The notes: generated by a model from the sequence alone, not told the origin. Positions 8,242 to 17,550 are shown, numbered from the stretch's first letter. The stretch: 48,140 nt of DNA from Zobellia amurskyensis (GCF_009725985.1 NZ_RCNR01000035.1:1-48140), one strand, 5' to 3'. Made by a program: numbers and translations.

Positions 8242-11211
8242 TTAAAACTGCACCGATATATGCATCATGTATCTTTTAGATGAAGGAAACGGAGTTACCT
8301 CTACACCGGAAGAAAGACCTGTGCCCCCAAAATTGGAAACCTCGGGATCATAACTGTTGTAATCAAAAATATTAATCAAGTTATTTCCAGAAAGCCCAAC
8401 TTTTACACTAGACACAACTCCATTGAACCAGTCTTGAATATTCTTTTCCGGCACTGTATAGTAGAAACCAAGCTCACGCAACCTAAGGTAAGAAGCATCT
8501 TCAACAAAGGGTGTTGCGTTACCAGCAAAAATACCGTTATCAACACGATAAACACCATTTGGAATAACACCATCGGGGTCAATTGTAATCTCATCATAAT
8601 CAGCGCTTGTACCACCAAAATCTGATAAAAGCTTAGAAAGGTTGATATTGTCACCACCCTTTTTCCAATGCCATAGGAAGGAAAGCGCAAAGTTCTTATA
8701 TTTTATACTATTGTTAAGTGAAGTCTGAAAATCCGGAGCTGCATCTCCCAACTGTACAACATCTCCATCTAAATTTGTACCCACTATTTGAGTTACACTT
8801 TGACCCTCTTCAATTCTAAATGTACCTAGACCTGTACCAAAACCACCGGTATCGTAAGCAGGAACATCCATACGTACCATTTCGGATACGTTAGTCCACC
8901 AGTTCAGCGTGGCATCCCATGTAAAATCCTCCTTGTTTATAATGGCTGCGTTCAAGGCTACTTCAATCCCGTTATTCTCCAATTCGCCCGCATTTTCCCA
9001 TTTAGTAGAGAAACCGCTAGAAGGCTCTGTATTGGCCAACAACAACAGGTCGTCAACATTCTTTTTGTAGTAGGTTAGTTCTAAACCTAAACGATTTTTG
9101 AACATCCCAAGGTCAATACCCAATTCAAGCTCTTTCTGTCTTTCTGGCAAAATATCAGGGTTACCCTGTGTTAATGGCACTATAATACCAACATTACCTC
9201 CAATAAGTGTGCTTTCGTAAACGGTGTAAAGCGAACCGAACCTTGCAAAAGTACCGGCCTCACCATAAGCTGCTCTAAACTTTAGACGATTTACCAAAGC
9301 GTCTTCACTCCAAAAACCAAAACTGTTCAAGTTAACGGCCAATGAAGCTTTAGGGTAGAAAAACAATTCGTTAATATCCGAGTTGTTAGTAGACTTGTCT
9401 CCACGCACACCAAGAGTACCAATAAATTTATCTTGATAATTAATACTTTCTTGCACAAAGAAACCAAAATCTTCTTGCTCCAATCTTGTCTGAGTAACTC
9501 TCTGATTGGCACTTTGATCTAGATTTGTTTCCGAGGCGATTAAATCAGAAGCAACAACACTAACCGTATTTCTAGAAAACTGCTCATTAGTAACACCTAA
9601 TTGGGTGTTGAAGGATAGATCATTATCGGTAAAATAGTTGTGAACAAAGAATCCGGAATAATTGGCATTCTTATTATTCGTGTTGGTTATACCTGATACC
9701 CCGTTTACACCACCTTGATCAGGACGTTGGAACTGAAGTTCTTTTGGAAAAATTACCTTGGCCTCCATGTTATACGTATCAACACCTACACGTGCAATGA
9801 ATTTCAAGTTTGAATTCTCTTTCCTAAAAATGTTCACATCTAAATTTCCACCAATAATAAATCTGTTTACACGTTCATTGTTCGTGAACAAATCTCTTGT
9901 TTGCAATGGGTTAGAAGAGTTGTTTGGGTGATCAGGATAGTTGCCATTGGCATCTGGCTCAAGAAAATCCCAAGGACGGGTGTTCGTTAAAGCTACACCA
10001 ATAGTTGTACCCGTATTATCATTATTAAAGAATCCTCTGTCCGCAGATGAACTTATATAGTTTGTGTTCAATCCTAATTTGATGTTATCGTTGAATTTAT
10101 GCTCAACATTCAATCTAAAAGAGCTCTTTTTATAACCTGTATTCTTTACAATACCATCTTCATCGTTATTTGAAATACCAGCATAGAACGTAGTTTTGTC
10201 GCTACCACCAGAAGCACTTACATTAGTGTTGGAAATTAAACCTTCTTCACCAAATATTTCTTTTTCATAATCTCTCAGTTTTCCAGCGGATGCTGCAGCA
10301 GCATAAAGAGCGCCTTCACCATATTGCTCTTCGGCCAATGCTTCGGACCAATCTCGCTGTCCTTGCAATCTAATAATCTTATTAAAACCAAACCCTTGAG
10401 AGAAATTCACCTTTGTCTTACCTGCTTTTCCCTTTTTGGTAGTTATGATAACCACACCTGCAGCACCTCTAGAACCATAAATAGCAGCTGCGGAAGCCCC
10501 TTTTAGTATTTCTATGTTTGCTATGTCGTCTGGGTTTAAATCAGCAATTCTATTTGTAGCGTTATCTTGATTGGAAGCACTACCTCCTGCGGCTGCTCCT
10601 GAAACATCATTTAAACCACCAGACGCTATACTACTGTTATCAACATACACACCATCTACAATATACAGTGGCTGTGAGTTTCCATTAATAGAAGTAATAC
10701 CCCTAAACTTTATAGACATTCCACCACCTGGCGCACCAGAATTGGAACTAACCACGGCACCGGTAAATTTACCTGCTAAAGCACCATCTAAAGTTTTGGG
10801 CGGTGTTACTCCTGCCAGCTCCGCTGCAGATACTGTGGCTACAGCATTGGCCAAGTTTTTTCTTTTTACCGTTGTAGCCAAACCGGAAACAACAACCTCA
10901 TCTAACCCCATAGCAGATTCTTCTAAAACCATATTTAAGGTTGAGGCACTAGTTACCTTGACTTCTTTTGAGGCATAACCCAGCGAAGAAAACACAAGGG
11001 TGGTAGGAAATTCATTTACAGAGATTTCATAATTACCATCAAAATCAGATGTTGTCCCATTTGTTGTTCCTTTCACTACAATACTCGCCCCTGGAAGTGG
11101 CAAATCAGTAGCATCGGTAATATTTCCTGTAATCGTTCCTTGAGCAAATACCGTAATTGGCAGAGTCAAAAACGCAAGGAAATACAACTTTCTAAGTAAA
11201 GTTTGTTTCAT
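8242..11211 (-). CDS. SusC/RagA family TonB-linked outer membrane protein
   Basis: This is a TonB-dependent outer-membrane transporter that pairs with the SusD-like lipoprotein. The order is: signal peptide (about 1-24, ending TVFAQ), a carboxypeptidase-D-like beta-sandwich (GTITGNITD onwards, to about residue 95), the plug domain with the SusC signatures PLYIVDGVYVDN and NIEILKGASAAAIYGSRGA, then the barrel ending in the aromatic ISVQF. I place the start at the ATG at 11211; a TTG two codons upstream is less likely. There is no ECF sigma factor, anti-sigma factor or hybrid two-component gene nearby, and no STN domain, so regulation is not evident. Substrate is unknown. Confidence 0.93.
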   Translation of the reverse strand: MKQTLLRKLYFLAFLTLPITVFAQGTITGNITDATDLPLPGASIVVKGTTNGTTSDFDGNYEISVNEFPTTLVFSSLGYASKEVKVTSASTLNMVLEESAMGLDEVVVSGLATTVKRKNLANAVATVSAAELAGVTPPKTLDGALAGKFTGAVVSSNSGAPGGGMSIKFRGITSINGNSQPLYIVDGVYVDNSSIASGGLNDVSGAAAGGSASNQDNATNRIADLNPDDIANIEILKGASAAAIYGSRGAAGVVIITTKKGKAGKTKVNFSQGFGFNKIIRLQGQRDWSEALAEEQYGEGALYAAAASAGKLRDYEKEIFGEEGLISNTNVSASGGSDKTTFYAGISNNDEDGIVKNTGYKKSSFRLNVEHKFNDNIKLGLNTNYISSSADRGFFNNDNTGTTIGVALTNTRPWDFLEPDANGNYPDHPNNSSNPLQTRDLFTNNERVNRFIIGGNLDVNIFRKENSNLKFIARVGVDTYNMEAKVIFPKELQFQRPDQGGVNGVSGITNTNNKNANYSGFFVHNYFTDNDLSFNTQLGVTNEQFSRNTVSVVASDLIASETNLDQSANQRVTQTRLEQEDFGFFVQESINYQDKFIGTLGVRGDKSTNNSDINELFFYPKASLAVNLNSFGFWSEDALVNRLKFRAAYGEAGTFARFGSLYTVYESTLIGGNVGIIVPLTQGNPDILPERQKELELGIDLGMFKNRLGLELTYYKKNVDDLLLLANTEPSSGFSTKWENAGELENNGIEVALNAAIINKEDFTWDATLNWWTNVSEMVRMDVPAYDTGGFGTGLGTFRIEEGQSVTQIVGTNLDGDVVQLGDAAPDFQTSLNNSIKYKNFALSFLWHWKKGGDNINLSKLLSDFGGTSADYDEITIDPDGVIPNGVYRVDNGIFAGNATPFVEDASYLRLRELGFYYTVPEKNIQDWFNGVVSSVKVGLSGNNLINIFDYNSYDPEVSNFGGTGLSSGVEVTPFPSSKRYMMHISVQF

Positions 11212-11371
11212 TTTCAAAGTTTTGAATTAGTTAATTTCAAAGCAATATAGTTAAGAATTATCATAAAACTAAAACTTGTGTTAAATTTTAGCATTTATAC
11301 TAACCTCCTATTCCAAGGCTATAAAAATTATTCGCCATGATAATTTTTTAGCCGATACCATCATATCTTCT

Positions 11372-11379
11372 TACATTTG
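11372..11379 (+). promoter_or_regulatory. -7 box of aspS
   Basis: TACATTTG matches TAnnTTTG exactly, 24 bases before the aspS ATG, in the 192-base region between the divergent susC-like gene and aspS. No clear -33 TTG is visible at standard spacing. Confidence 0.5.
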
Positions 11380-11403
11380 CTCTTTTAAAATCAACACATA
11401 CAC

Positions 11404-13158
11404 ATGTACAGAAGCCATACTTGCGGAGAATTGCGCGAAACTCATATAAACACAAAGGTTACCCTATCTGGATGGGTGCAAAAAACTCGTGATAAAGGGT
11501 TTGTTGTTTGGGTAGATCTTCGTGACCGCTACGGTATAACCCAATTGGTTTTTGATGAAGACCGCACCTCTTCAAAATTATTGGAACAAGCAAGACATTT
11601 AGGGAGAGAATTTGTTGTACAGGTAACAGGCGAAGTCATAGAAAGGTCTTCAAAAAACCCTAACCTTGCTACAGGTGATATTGAAGTTTTGGTAGATGAG
11701 GTTATTATTCTCAACGAATCCAAAACACCTCCTTTCACCATAGAAAATGAAACTGATGGCGGTGAAGACCTTCGGATGAAATATCGATATTTAGATATCC
11801 GCAGAAATCCTGTTAAAAACAACCTTATTTTTAGAAGTAAGGTTTCCATGGAAGTGCGAAAGTACTTAAGTGACCAAAATTTTATAGAGGTTGAAACACC
11901 TTATTTGATAAAATCAACTCCGGAAGGCGCCCGAGATTTTGTGGTACCTAGCCGTATGAACGAAGGTCAATTTTACGCTTTACCGCAATCGCCCCAGACT
12001 TTTAAGCAGTTGCTTATGGTAGGCGGAATGGACAAGTATTTTCAAATCGTAAAATGCTTCCGCGATGAAGACCTTAGAGCGGATAGGCAACCCGAGTTTA
12101 CGCAGATTGACTGCGAAATGGCTTTTGTGGAGCAAGAAGATATCCTTGATGCCTTTGAGGGGCTTACCAAACATTTGCTAAAAGAAATTAAAGGTGTAAA
12201 AATATCTGCATTTCCTAGAATAACCTATGATGACGCTATGCGTATTTATGGTAACGATAAGCCGGATATCCGTTTTGGGATGGAATTTGGTGAATTGAAC
12301 GCTGTAGCACAACATAAAGATTTTGGGGTATTCAATTCTGCTGAATTAGTGGTTGGTATTGCTGTACCCGGTGCGGCAAGTTATACACGTAAAGAATTAG
12401 ATGCCTTGGTGAATTGGGTAAAACGTCCACAAGTTGGTGCCAACGGAATGGTTTACGCAAAATACAACGAAGACGGAAGTTTTAAATCTACCGTAGATAA
12501 ATTTTACGACCAAGAAGATTTGGCCAAGTGGGCCGAAGCTACTCAAGCAAAACCAGGAGACCTTATTTGTGTTCTTTCTGGGGATGCCAACAAAACTAGA
12601 GCTCAATTAAGCGCTCTTAGAATGGAACTTGCCGAAAGATTAGGCCTAAGAAATGCCGATGAGTTCGCTCCGTTATGGGTTATTGATTTTCCTTTATTGG
12701 AACTTGATGAGGAAACAGGCAACTACCACGCCATGCACCATCCATTTACCTCACCAAAACCAGGTCAGTTAGAATTATTGGAAACCGACCCGGGTGCTGT
12801 ACGTGCCAATGCTTATGATTTAGTATTGAACGGAAATGAAATAGGTGGTGGTTCTATTCGTATTCACGATAGGGATGTACAGAGCACAATGTTCAAGCAC
12901 CTAGGCTTTACTCCAGAGGAAGCACAAGCCCAATTTGGTTTTCTAATGGATGCGTTTCAGTACGGAGCTCCACCACATGGAGGTATTGCATTTGGATTAG
13001 ACCGTTTGGTATCTATTCTTGGTGGCCAAGAGACCATTAGAGACTTTATTGCTTTCCCAAAGAACAATAGTGGACGAGATGTTATGATTGATGCCCCTGC
13101 AGCAATTGACCAAGAGCAGCTTCGCGAACTCAGCTTGAAAATCGATATTAAAGCATAG
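11404..13158 (+). CDS. aspS: Aspartate--tRNA ligase
   Basis: This class II aminoacyl-tRNA synthetase charges tRNA-Asp in the cytoplasm. The N-terminal OB-fold anticodon-binding domain ([20 protein letters not shown], about residues 20-40) is followed by the catalytic core with motif 1 ([20 protein letters not shown]), motif 2 ([19 protein letters not shown], about 218-236), the bacterial GAD insert (about 280-420) and motif 3 ([13 protein letters not shown]). The length of 584 residues is the normal bacterial size. Bacteroidota forms with this layout are usually discriminating AspRS, which I have not tested. The gene stands alone with its own -7 box and terminator. Confidence 0.98.
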   Translation: MYRSHTCGELRETHINTKVTLSGWVQKTRDKGFVVWVDLRDRYGITQLVFDEDRTSSKLLEQARHLGREFVVQVTGEVIERSSKNPNLATGDIEVLVDEVIILNESKTPPFTIENETDGGEDLRMKYRYLDIRRNPVKNNLIFRSKVSMEVRKYLSDQNFIEVETPYLIKSTPEGARDFVVPSRMNEGQFYALPQSPQTFKQLLMVGGMDKYFQIVKCFRDEDLRADRQPEFTQIDCEMAFVEQEDILDAFEGLTKHLLKEIKGVKISAFPRITYDDAMRIYGNDKPDIRFGMEFGELNAVAQHKDFGVFNSAELVVGIAVPGAASYTRKELDALVNWVKRPQVGANGMVYAKYNEDGSFKSTVDKFYDQEDLAKWAEATQAKPGDLICVLSGDANKTRAQLSALRMELAERLGLRNADEFAPLWVIDFPLLELDEETGNYHAMHHPFTSPKPGQLELLETDPGAVRANAYDLVLNGNEIGGGSIRIHDRDVQSTMFKHLGFTPEEAQAQFGFLMDAFQYGAPPHGGIAFGLDRLVSILGGQETIRDFIAFPKNNSGRDVMIDAPAAIDQEQLRELSLKIDIKA

Positions 13159-13163
13159 AAATC

Positions 13164-13191
13164 AAATCCCGCTCACAGGCGGGATTTTTTT
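13164..13191 (+). terminator. Terminator after aspS
   Basis: Nine-base arms AAATCCCGC (13164-13172) and GCGGGATTT (13179-13187) enclose a six-base loop, and a T run follows. This is a canonical intrinsic terminator 6 bases after the stop codon. Confidence 0.9.
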
Positions 13192-13218
13192 AATACTTTT
13201 AGGTAGCAAACTTTTCTA

Positions 13219-15003
13219 ATGCCCACCAAACTAAAAAGACTATCTACCCGATTCTTAAAGTGGCGATATAAGAATATCTCCAACAAAACCTTTACGCACA
13301 TCATGAGCGTTCTGGTTGGACTTTTGGCAGGTCTGGCATCGGTTACACTAAAGAACATTGTTTACTTTATAGAAGTTTCGCTAGAACGCGGTATCTTCAT
13401 ATCCAATAACGGACTCTATTTCATTCTACCTATAATTGGCTTGACACTAGTCTATCTCTACGTTAAGTACATACACAAAGAACAATTACAGCATGCCGTT
13501 TCTTCCATTCTTTTTTCGCTCTCCAAGAAAAAAGCTATAATAAAACCAAAACATATATACACCCAATTGATTGCTGCGCCCCTTACCATTGGTTTTGGTG
13601 GATCTACAGGGTTACTGGGACCGGCAGTAGCCTCTGGGGCCGCTATAAGTTCTAGCTTGGGGCGTTTCTTCCATATTAACGCAAAAACAAGATCTCTTTT
13701 AATCGCCTGTGCATCAGCTGGCGCAATTGCTTCAATATTCCAATCGCCCATTGCAGCTATTATTTTTGCGGTGGAAGTATTTAGTTTAGATTTTACCATG
13801 CTTTCAATGCTTCCGCTCTTGCTGGCCTCTATTTCAGGAGTGCTTACCTCATATTTCTTTTTGGGCAATGAAGTACTTTTCAAATTTACACTAACACAAA
13901 GTTTTGAAGTAAAGGATACGTTTTTTTATATAGCACTAGGCGTAGGTACAGCTTTTGCCTCAATCTATTTTACACGGATGTATTTTGGCATTCAAAAACT
14001 GTTTTCCCGATTAAAAACACCTAAATACAAACTGTTAGTAGGTGGTCTGGCCATTGGCATCATGCTCTATTTAATTCCTCCGTTGTATGGTGAAGGTTTC
14101 AGTTTTATAAACGATCTTTTACACGGTGACCACATTAAGGCTCTTGGAAAAACCCCTTTTGACAAATACACCCAAAACATCTGGGTGGTAATCGCATTAC
14201 TATTCGGTATAACCATTTTTAAAGCCGTTGCTATGACCACTACATTAGCCGCTGGTGGTGCAGGGGGTATCTTTATACCTACCATGGTTATGGGCAGCGC
14301 ATTAGGAAACGTAATGGCCAAAATCATCAACAACTCGGGCCTTGATGTTTCTGTCTCGGAGAGTAATTTCACCTTAATTGGAATGGCGGGTCTTATTGCA
14401 GGTGTGCTTCACGCCCCATTAACAGCCATATTCCTAATTGCTGAAATTACTGGGGGTTATGAACTTTTTGTACCCTTGATGATTACAGCCGCTATCTCCT
14501 ATTTGATCACCAAAAATGCCATTGATTATACCATTTACACACGAGAACTTGCTCAAAGTGGAGATTTACTTACCCACAATAAAGACCAATCGGTATTAAC
14601 ATTGATGCAGCTGGATGATGTTATTGAAAAAGACTTTAAAACAGTTTATCCCGACATGACTTTAGGTGAAATGCTGCATAAGTCGGTTGCAAAATCTGGT
14701 CGGAATATCTTTCCAGTGATAGACAAAAAACAATCTCTTGTGGGCATCATTTTATTGGACGACATTAGAGAGTTTATGTTTGACACCTCTCTATATGAAA
14801 CTACCAAAGTGGAAACCTTTATGCACAATGCACCAGAACATATTTTTCACGGTAAGGATAGCATGCAAAAGGTGATGCAAAAATTCCAGACCAGCGGTGC
14901 GTGGAACCTTCCCGTAATTAAAAACGGAAAGTATGTTGGCTTTGTTTCCAAGTCTAAACTTCTAACCGCCTACCGTAGAGAACTCATTAATTTTACAAGA
15001 TAA
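13219..15003 (+). CDS. ClC family chloride channel/transporter with C-terminal CBS pair
   Basis: This is an inner-membrane anion channel or exchanger with about ten membrane segments (residues about 30-440) and two CBS domains at the C-terminus (about 470-590: KDFKTVYPDMTLGEMLHKS and PEHIFHGKDSMQKVMQKFQT regions), which usually bind nucleotides and gate transport. The N-terminal anion motif reads GGSTGLLGP (127-135): the position of the gating glutamate (GxEGP in CLC-ec1) is Leu133. The second anion motif GGIFIP is intact. Loss of the gating glutamate may change it from a coupled antiporter to a passive channel. A terminator separates it from aspS, so it has its own promoter, which I could not define. 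Confidence 0.92.
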   Translation: MPTKLKRLSTRFLKWRYKNISNKTFTHIMSVLVGLLAGLASVTLKNIVYFIEVSLERGIFISNNGLYFILPIIGLTLVYLYVKYIHKEQLQHAVSSILFSLSKKKAIIKPKHIYTQLIAAPLTIGFGGSTGLLGPAVASGAAISSSLGRFFHINAKTRSLLIACASAGAIASIFQSPIAAIIFAVEVFSLDFTMLSMLPLLLASISGVLTSYFFLGNEVLFKFTLTQSFEVKDTFFYIALGVGTAFASIYFTRMYFGIQKLFSRLKTPKYKLLVGGLAIGIMLYLIPPLYGEGFSFINDLLHGDHIKALGKTPFDKYTQNIWVVIALLFGITIFKAVAMTTTLAAGGAGGIFIPTMVMGSALGNVMAKIINNSGLDVSVSESNFTLIGMAGLIAGVLHAPLTAIFLIAEITGGYELFVPLMITAAISYLITKNAIDYTIYTRELAQSGDLLTHNKDQSVLTLMQLDDVIEKDFKTVYPDMTLGEMLHKSVAKSGRNIFPVIDKKQSLVGIILLDDIREFMFDTSLYETTKVETFMHNAPEHIFHGKDSMQKVMQKFQTSGAWNLPVIKNGKYVGFVSKSKLLTAYRRELINFTR

Positions 15004-15035
15004 GGTGTAAAAGGTTTTGTAATTTTACCGCTACT

Positions 15036-15287
15036 ATGAAATACCTTGTATCCATAATAACTTTAGCCTGTATTACCGCCATCATTTATGGCTTTAATAT
15101 TCAACAGGAAAATCTACCCTTAAGCCACAAATTCATAGGCTTTGGAACACTAGGGCTGTTCCTTGTTGCCATGCCCCTATTCCTTTTTACTTATAGCAAA
15201 GGAAAAAAAATGAAAGATTATATGCTCACCGAAGAGAACGTTAGGAAGATGAGGAAAAAAGAAGCAGAAAAGACTGATAATCAATAG
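15036..15287 (+). CDS. Small membrane protein of unknown function
   Basis: This 83-residue protein has two predicted membrane helices (about 3-19 and 34-53), then a short charged tail ending in a run of Lys and Glu (RKMRKKEAEKTDN). Such a layout puts the tail in the cytoplasm. It starts 32 bases after the ClC gene and a near-consensus -7 box (TAATTTTA) lies just before it, so it may be read both with ClC and alone. I do not recognise a named family. Confidence 0.75.
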   Translation: MKYLVSIITLACITAIIYGFNIQQENLPLSHKFIGFGTLGLFLVAMPLFLFTYSKGKKMKDYMLTEENVRKMRKKEAEKTDNQ

Positions 15288-15380
15288 GCTTTATCCAAAT
15301 TATTCTCACTTTTACGTTATCCTTAATCAAAAAAATTTATAATTTAGTTGGAAACTTTTATCAACTAATTCTAATTAATC

Positions 15381-15575
15381 ATGACTGGCACAGTAAAATT
15401 TTTCAATGAATCTAAAGGATTTGGCTTCATTACAAACGACGACACGGGAAAAGACATTTTTGTACATATAACGGCACTAAACGGTACAATTCTTAATGAA
15501 GGAGACAAAGTAGAATACGCTGAAGAAGAAGGCCGAAAAGGTATTGTAGCTGCACAAGTTCAGGTTATGGGCTAA
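15381..15575 (+). CDS. Cold-shock domain protein (CspA family)
   Basis: This is a single-stranded nucleic-acid-binding protein of 64 residues, the typical compact OB-fold size. RNP1 (KGFGFI, 13-18) and RNP2 (IFVHI, 27-31) are both present. It probably melts mRNA structure or controls translation in the cytoplasm. It is preceded by a 93-base gap with a near -7 box (TAATTTAG at about 15339) and followed by its own terminator, so it is probably monocistronic. Cold induction is common but not universal in this family and cannot be read from the sequence. Confidence 0.95.
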   Translation: MTGTVKFFNESKGFGFITNDDTGKDIFVHITALNGTILNEGDKVEYAEEEGRKGIVAAQVQVMG

Positions 15576-15597
15576 GATATAAGCTATCTAAATTATC

Positions 15598-15623
15598 AAC
15601 CCTGGCCTCGGCTGGGGTTTTTT
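15598..15623 (+). terminator. Terminator after the cold-shock gene
   Basis: A nine-base stem with two G-U pairs (AACCCTGGC, 15598-15606; GCTGGGGTT, 15611-15619) and a four-base loop is followed by a T run. It lies 22 bases after the stop codon. Confidence 0.8.
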
Positions 15624-15642
15624 CATACTTACAATTAAAGTA

Positions 15643-16092
15643 CTAGTTCATATTTCTTCTTTCAATAAAAAACCGCTTTAACAAATCACTTGCCTCGTTT
15701 TCCATGAGTCCGCCTATTATTTCTGTTTTTGGATGAAGTTTGGTCCCCATTACGCCACAACCTCTCTGAGGGTCTTTAGCCGCATAGACAATCTTTGATA
15801 TTTGACTCCAATAAAGAGCTCCCGCACACATTTGGCAAGGCTCAAGCGTTACATATAACGTACAGTTCTGTAAATACTTACCCCCTAAAAAATTAGCTGC
15901 CGCTGTAATCGCCTGCATTTCTGCATGGGCCGTAACATCATTTAATTGCTCCGTAAGGTTGTGGGCACGAGCAATAACACGGTCCTGTATAACAATAACC
16001 GCCCCAATGGGCACCTCTCCTTTTTCATAAGCAGCTTCTGCTTCTTGAAGTGCTTTTTTCATGTAATAGGTGTCATCAAAAGGCTGTAGCAT
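15643..16092 (-). CDS. tadA: tRNA adenosine(34) deaminase, TadA-like nucleoside deaminase
   Basis: This zinc enzyme converts adenosine 34 of tRNA-Arg(ACG) to inosine. The deaminase motifs are clear: HAE (His56, Glu58) and PCxxC (Pro85, Cys86, Cys89). The length of 149 residues and the C-terminal helix (LLKRFFIERR) fit TadA rather than cytidine or guanine deaminases, although close nucleoside deaminases cannot be excluded. It is transcribed alone, from a perfect -7 box on the minus strand at 16117-16124, and ends facing the cold-shock gene. Confidence 0.88.
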   Translation of the reverse strand: MLQPFDDTYYMKKALQEAEAAYEKGEVPIGAVIVIQDRVIARAHNLTEQLNDVTAHAEMQAITAAANFLGGKYLQNCTLYVTLEPCQMCAGALYWSQISKIVYAAKDPQRGCGVMGTKLHPKTEIIGGLMENEASDLLKRFFIERRNMN

Positions 16093-16104
16093 GAGTCTGA
16101 ATTA

Positions 16105-16132
16105 AAAAATGATAATCAAAAGTATCATTTTT
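16105..16132. promoter_or_regulatory. tadA -7 box inside an inverted repeat
   Basis: On the minus strand TACTTTTG (16124-16117) matches TAnnTTTG and lies 24 bases before the tadA ATG. It sits within a perfect inverted repeat, AAAAATGATA (16105-16114) and TATCATTTTT (16123-16132), with an 8-base spacer. The repeat could be an operator covering the promoter, but the AT-rich arms allow coincidence. Confidence 0.5.
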
Positions 16133-16160
16133 AGCACAACCTATGGTATACCCTTTTTAC

Positions 16161-16506
16161 AAAAAACTAAAAAATGGTCCCGCCCAGTTCCCCCGAAAAG
16201 AACGAGACCTTAAAATTTTTTATATGCTAGTTATATAGCTTGGTATTAGATTTTACAACTCTAAAATCAACCATATATTAGAACGTTAGAAATAATCTTA
16301 AATGACTGCGAAGAAAGTGCACGATACCCCTCTCTAAGCCAGTTAACATTTCATATATAACGGCAGGAGCGCGACCATGGTATTAGTCCCTAATTTGATG
16401 AAGATTTGTTTTCATTTTGGTCGGTTTGGTTTGATCACTCTCTTTTTATTTTATATAAATTGGCATAAGAACATCCAAATTAAGCACTATGTATACATGT
16501 ATATAC
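16161..16506 (-). ncRNA. Candidate small RNA (unidentified)
   Basis: On the minus strand a promoter-like pair (TTG at 16538-16536, 16 bases, then TAATTTTG at 16519-16512) is followed by about 340 bases without an open reading frame. It ends in an imperfect hairpin (GGTC/GACC outer stem at 16176-16179 and 16206-16209; GTTC/GAAC inner stem) and the T-rich tail ATTTTTTAGTTTTTT (16175-16161). The promoter starts directly after the PAS-LuxR terminator. I found no conserved core of RNase P RNA and no tmRNA tRNA-like end. Identity is unknown and existence is inferred. Confidence 0.3.
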
Positions 16507-16536
16507 ACTCTCAAAATTAGACCTTTAACTAATACC

Positions 16537-16561
16537 AAAAAATACCCAATAGTGGGTATTT
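16537..16561 (-). terminator. Terminator of the distal PAS-LuxR gene
   Basis: On the minus strand AAATACCC (16561-16554) and GGGTATTT (16547-16540) form an eight-base stem with a six-base loop followed by a T run. It lies about 25 bases after the stop codon of the regulator. Confidence 0.85.
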
Positions 16562-16586
16562 CCACTAACCGAAAGCACCAAATCTG

Positions 16587-17357
16587 TTAAAATAAATGGT
16601 TTTGGTTGCAGTAATTAACAATTTCAATAGATGATTTAAACTTGAGTTTTGATAAAATATTCTTTCTATGGGTTGCCGTAGTGTGCGTACTAATATTTAG
16701 TTTATTGGAGATTTCTTTGGTACTATGGCCTTTAGCCAAAAGTCTAACAATATCAAATTCACGATTGCTTAAACAGTCGATCAATAAGCTTTCGGAATAG
16801 TTCTTATAAAACAAGGTTTCATATTCATTCTGGTGATTCAGTTTTTTACAGACTCCTACCATGGGTTGTTTCTTAACATTAGCCAGTATGGTATTCTGGG
16901 AAAAGCCCAAAATAGGTTTGCCCTTACTATCAAAATACAATGGCGTTTGGTGTACCTGAATGTTCACGTACTTCCCTTTCTTATTTTTTAGCCTATAGTT
17001 CCAGGAATACACACAATTTATGCGTTCATCAATTGCCACATTGCCCATTGTAAAGCACATGAGATCATCTAAAATTAACAGCCAATTAGAAATGTCTTCC
17101 GGGTGTATATTGGAAAAGTGAAAAGCCATCCCTTTCTCCAGAGCGTCTTTTTTCTTATAACCCAATAATTTTTCGTAGTTCTCGCATATATATTCATACT
17201 TCTGATCCACTGTGTTTTGGACCAAAATATACGATTGCATTTTAGGCAGGTATCTATCTAGCTCTTCAAGTTTCTTGATATGTTTTTCTACCGCAGCATG
17301 ATCAATTGTGGCGTCAGTACTGAACGTTCTCGCGTATGATTCCAAGTTCAATCCCAT
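16587..17357 (-). CDS. PAS domain-containing LuxR family transcriptional regulator
   Basis: This 256-residue protein has an N-terminal PAS-like sensor (about residues 40-165, with YICENYEKLLGYKKKDAL and the PAC-like NYRLKNKKGKYVNIQVHQTP) and a C-terminal LuxR helix-turn-helix (about 192-250: LSNREFDIVRLLAKGHSTKE, ISNKLNISTHTTATHRKNIL). There is no receiver domain, so it is a one-component regulator. It is a paralog of the next regulator upstream, with the same architecture and a very similar terminator. The two genes have separate terminators, so they are probably separate transcripts. Signal and targets are unknown. Confidence 0.88.
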   Translation of the reverse strand: MGLNLESYARTFSTDATIDHAAVEKHIKKLEELDRYLPKMQSYILVQNTVDQKYEYICENYEKLLGYKKKDALEKGMAFHFSNIHPEDISNWLLILDDLMCFTMGNVAIDERINCVYSWNYRLKNKKGKYVNIQVHQTPLYFDSKGKPILGFSQNTILANVKKQPMVGVCKKLNHQNEYETLFYKNYSESLLIDCLSNREFDIVRLLAKGHSTKEISNKLNISTHTTATHRKNILSKLKFKSSIEIVNYCNQNHLF

Positions 17358-17498
17358 CTTACTTCATTTAGTGGTAAAAACATAGTCAGATAAATGCATA
17401 TCAGGTATATGGCATGATAGCACCAATTTTAAGCAAGACGATCAATGTGTAAAATTAGGGGGAGAAGATAAAGCCCAAACTTAAATGACTCTGTGACG

Positions 17499-17523
17499 AA
17501 AAAAAATACCCTCTACAGGGTAT
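17499..17523 (-). terminator. Terminator of the proximal PAS-LuxR gene
   Basis: On the minus strand ATACCCT (17523-17517) and AGGGTAT (17512-17506) form a seven-base stem with a four-base loop, followed by an eight-base T run. It resembles the terminator of the neighbouring paralog. Confidence 0.85.
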
Positions 17524-17550
17524 ATTATCTACTTCTAATTCCTTCAGCCG

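Larger units (their letters stand above)
16093..16586. other. Gene-free interval of 494 bases
   Basis: There is no credible open reading frame on either strand. Contents, left to right: the tadA promoter and repeat (16105-16132), a hairpin with T runs at both flanks (16161-16226), about 280 bases without obvious coding or repeat structure but including patches richer in G and C than the surroundings, a perfect minus-strand -7 box at 16512-16519, and the terminator of the PAS-LuxR gene (16537-16561). The promoter-to-hairpin stretch may be a small RNA gene. Confidence 0.6.

Noticed and set aside
10571-10978. Open frames antisense to the susC-like, aspS, ClC and RND genes
   Set aside because: They are shadows of well-supported genes in the other strand, with no family resemblance, no own promoter and compositions that mirror the real frame.
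16161-16506. RNase P RNA or tmRNA in the gene-free interval
   Set aside because: The length is similar, but neither the RNase P core (GAGGAAAGTCC type) nor a tRNA-like end or tag frame is present on either strand.
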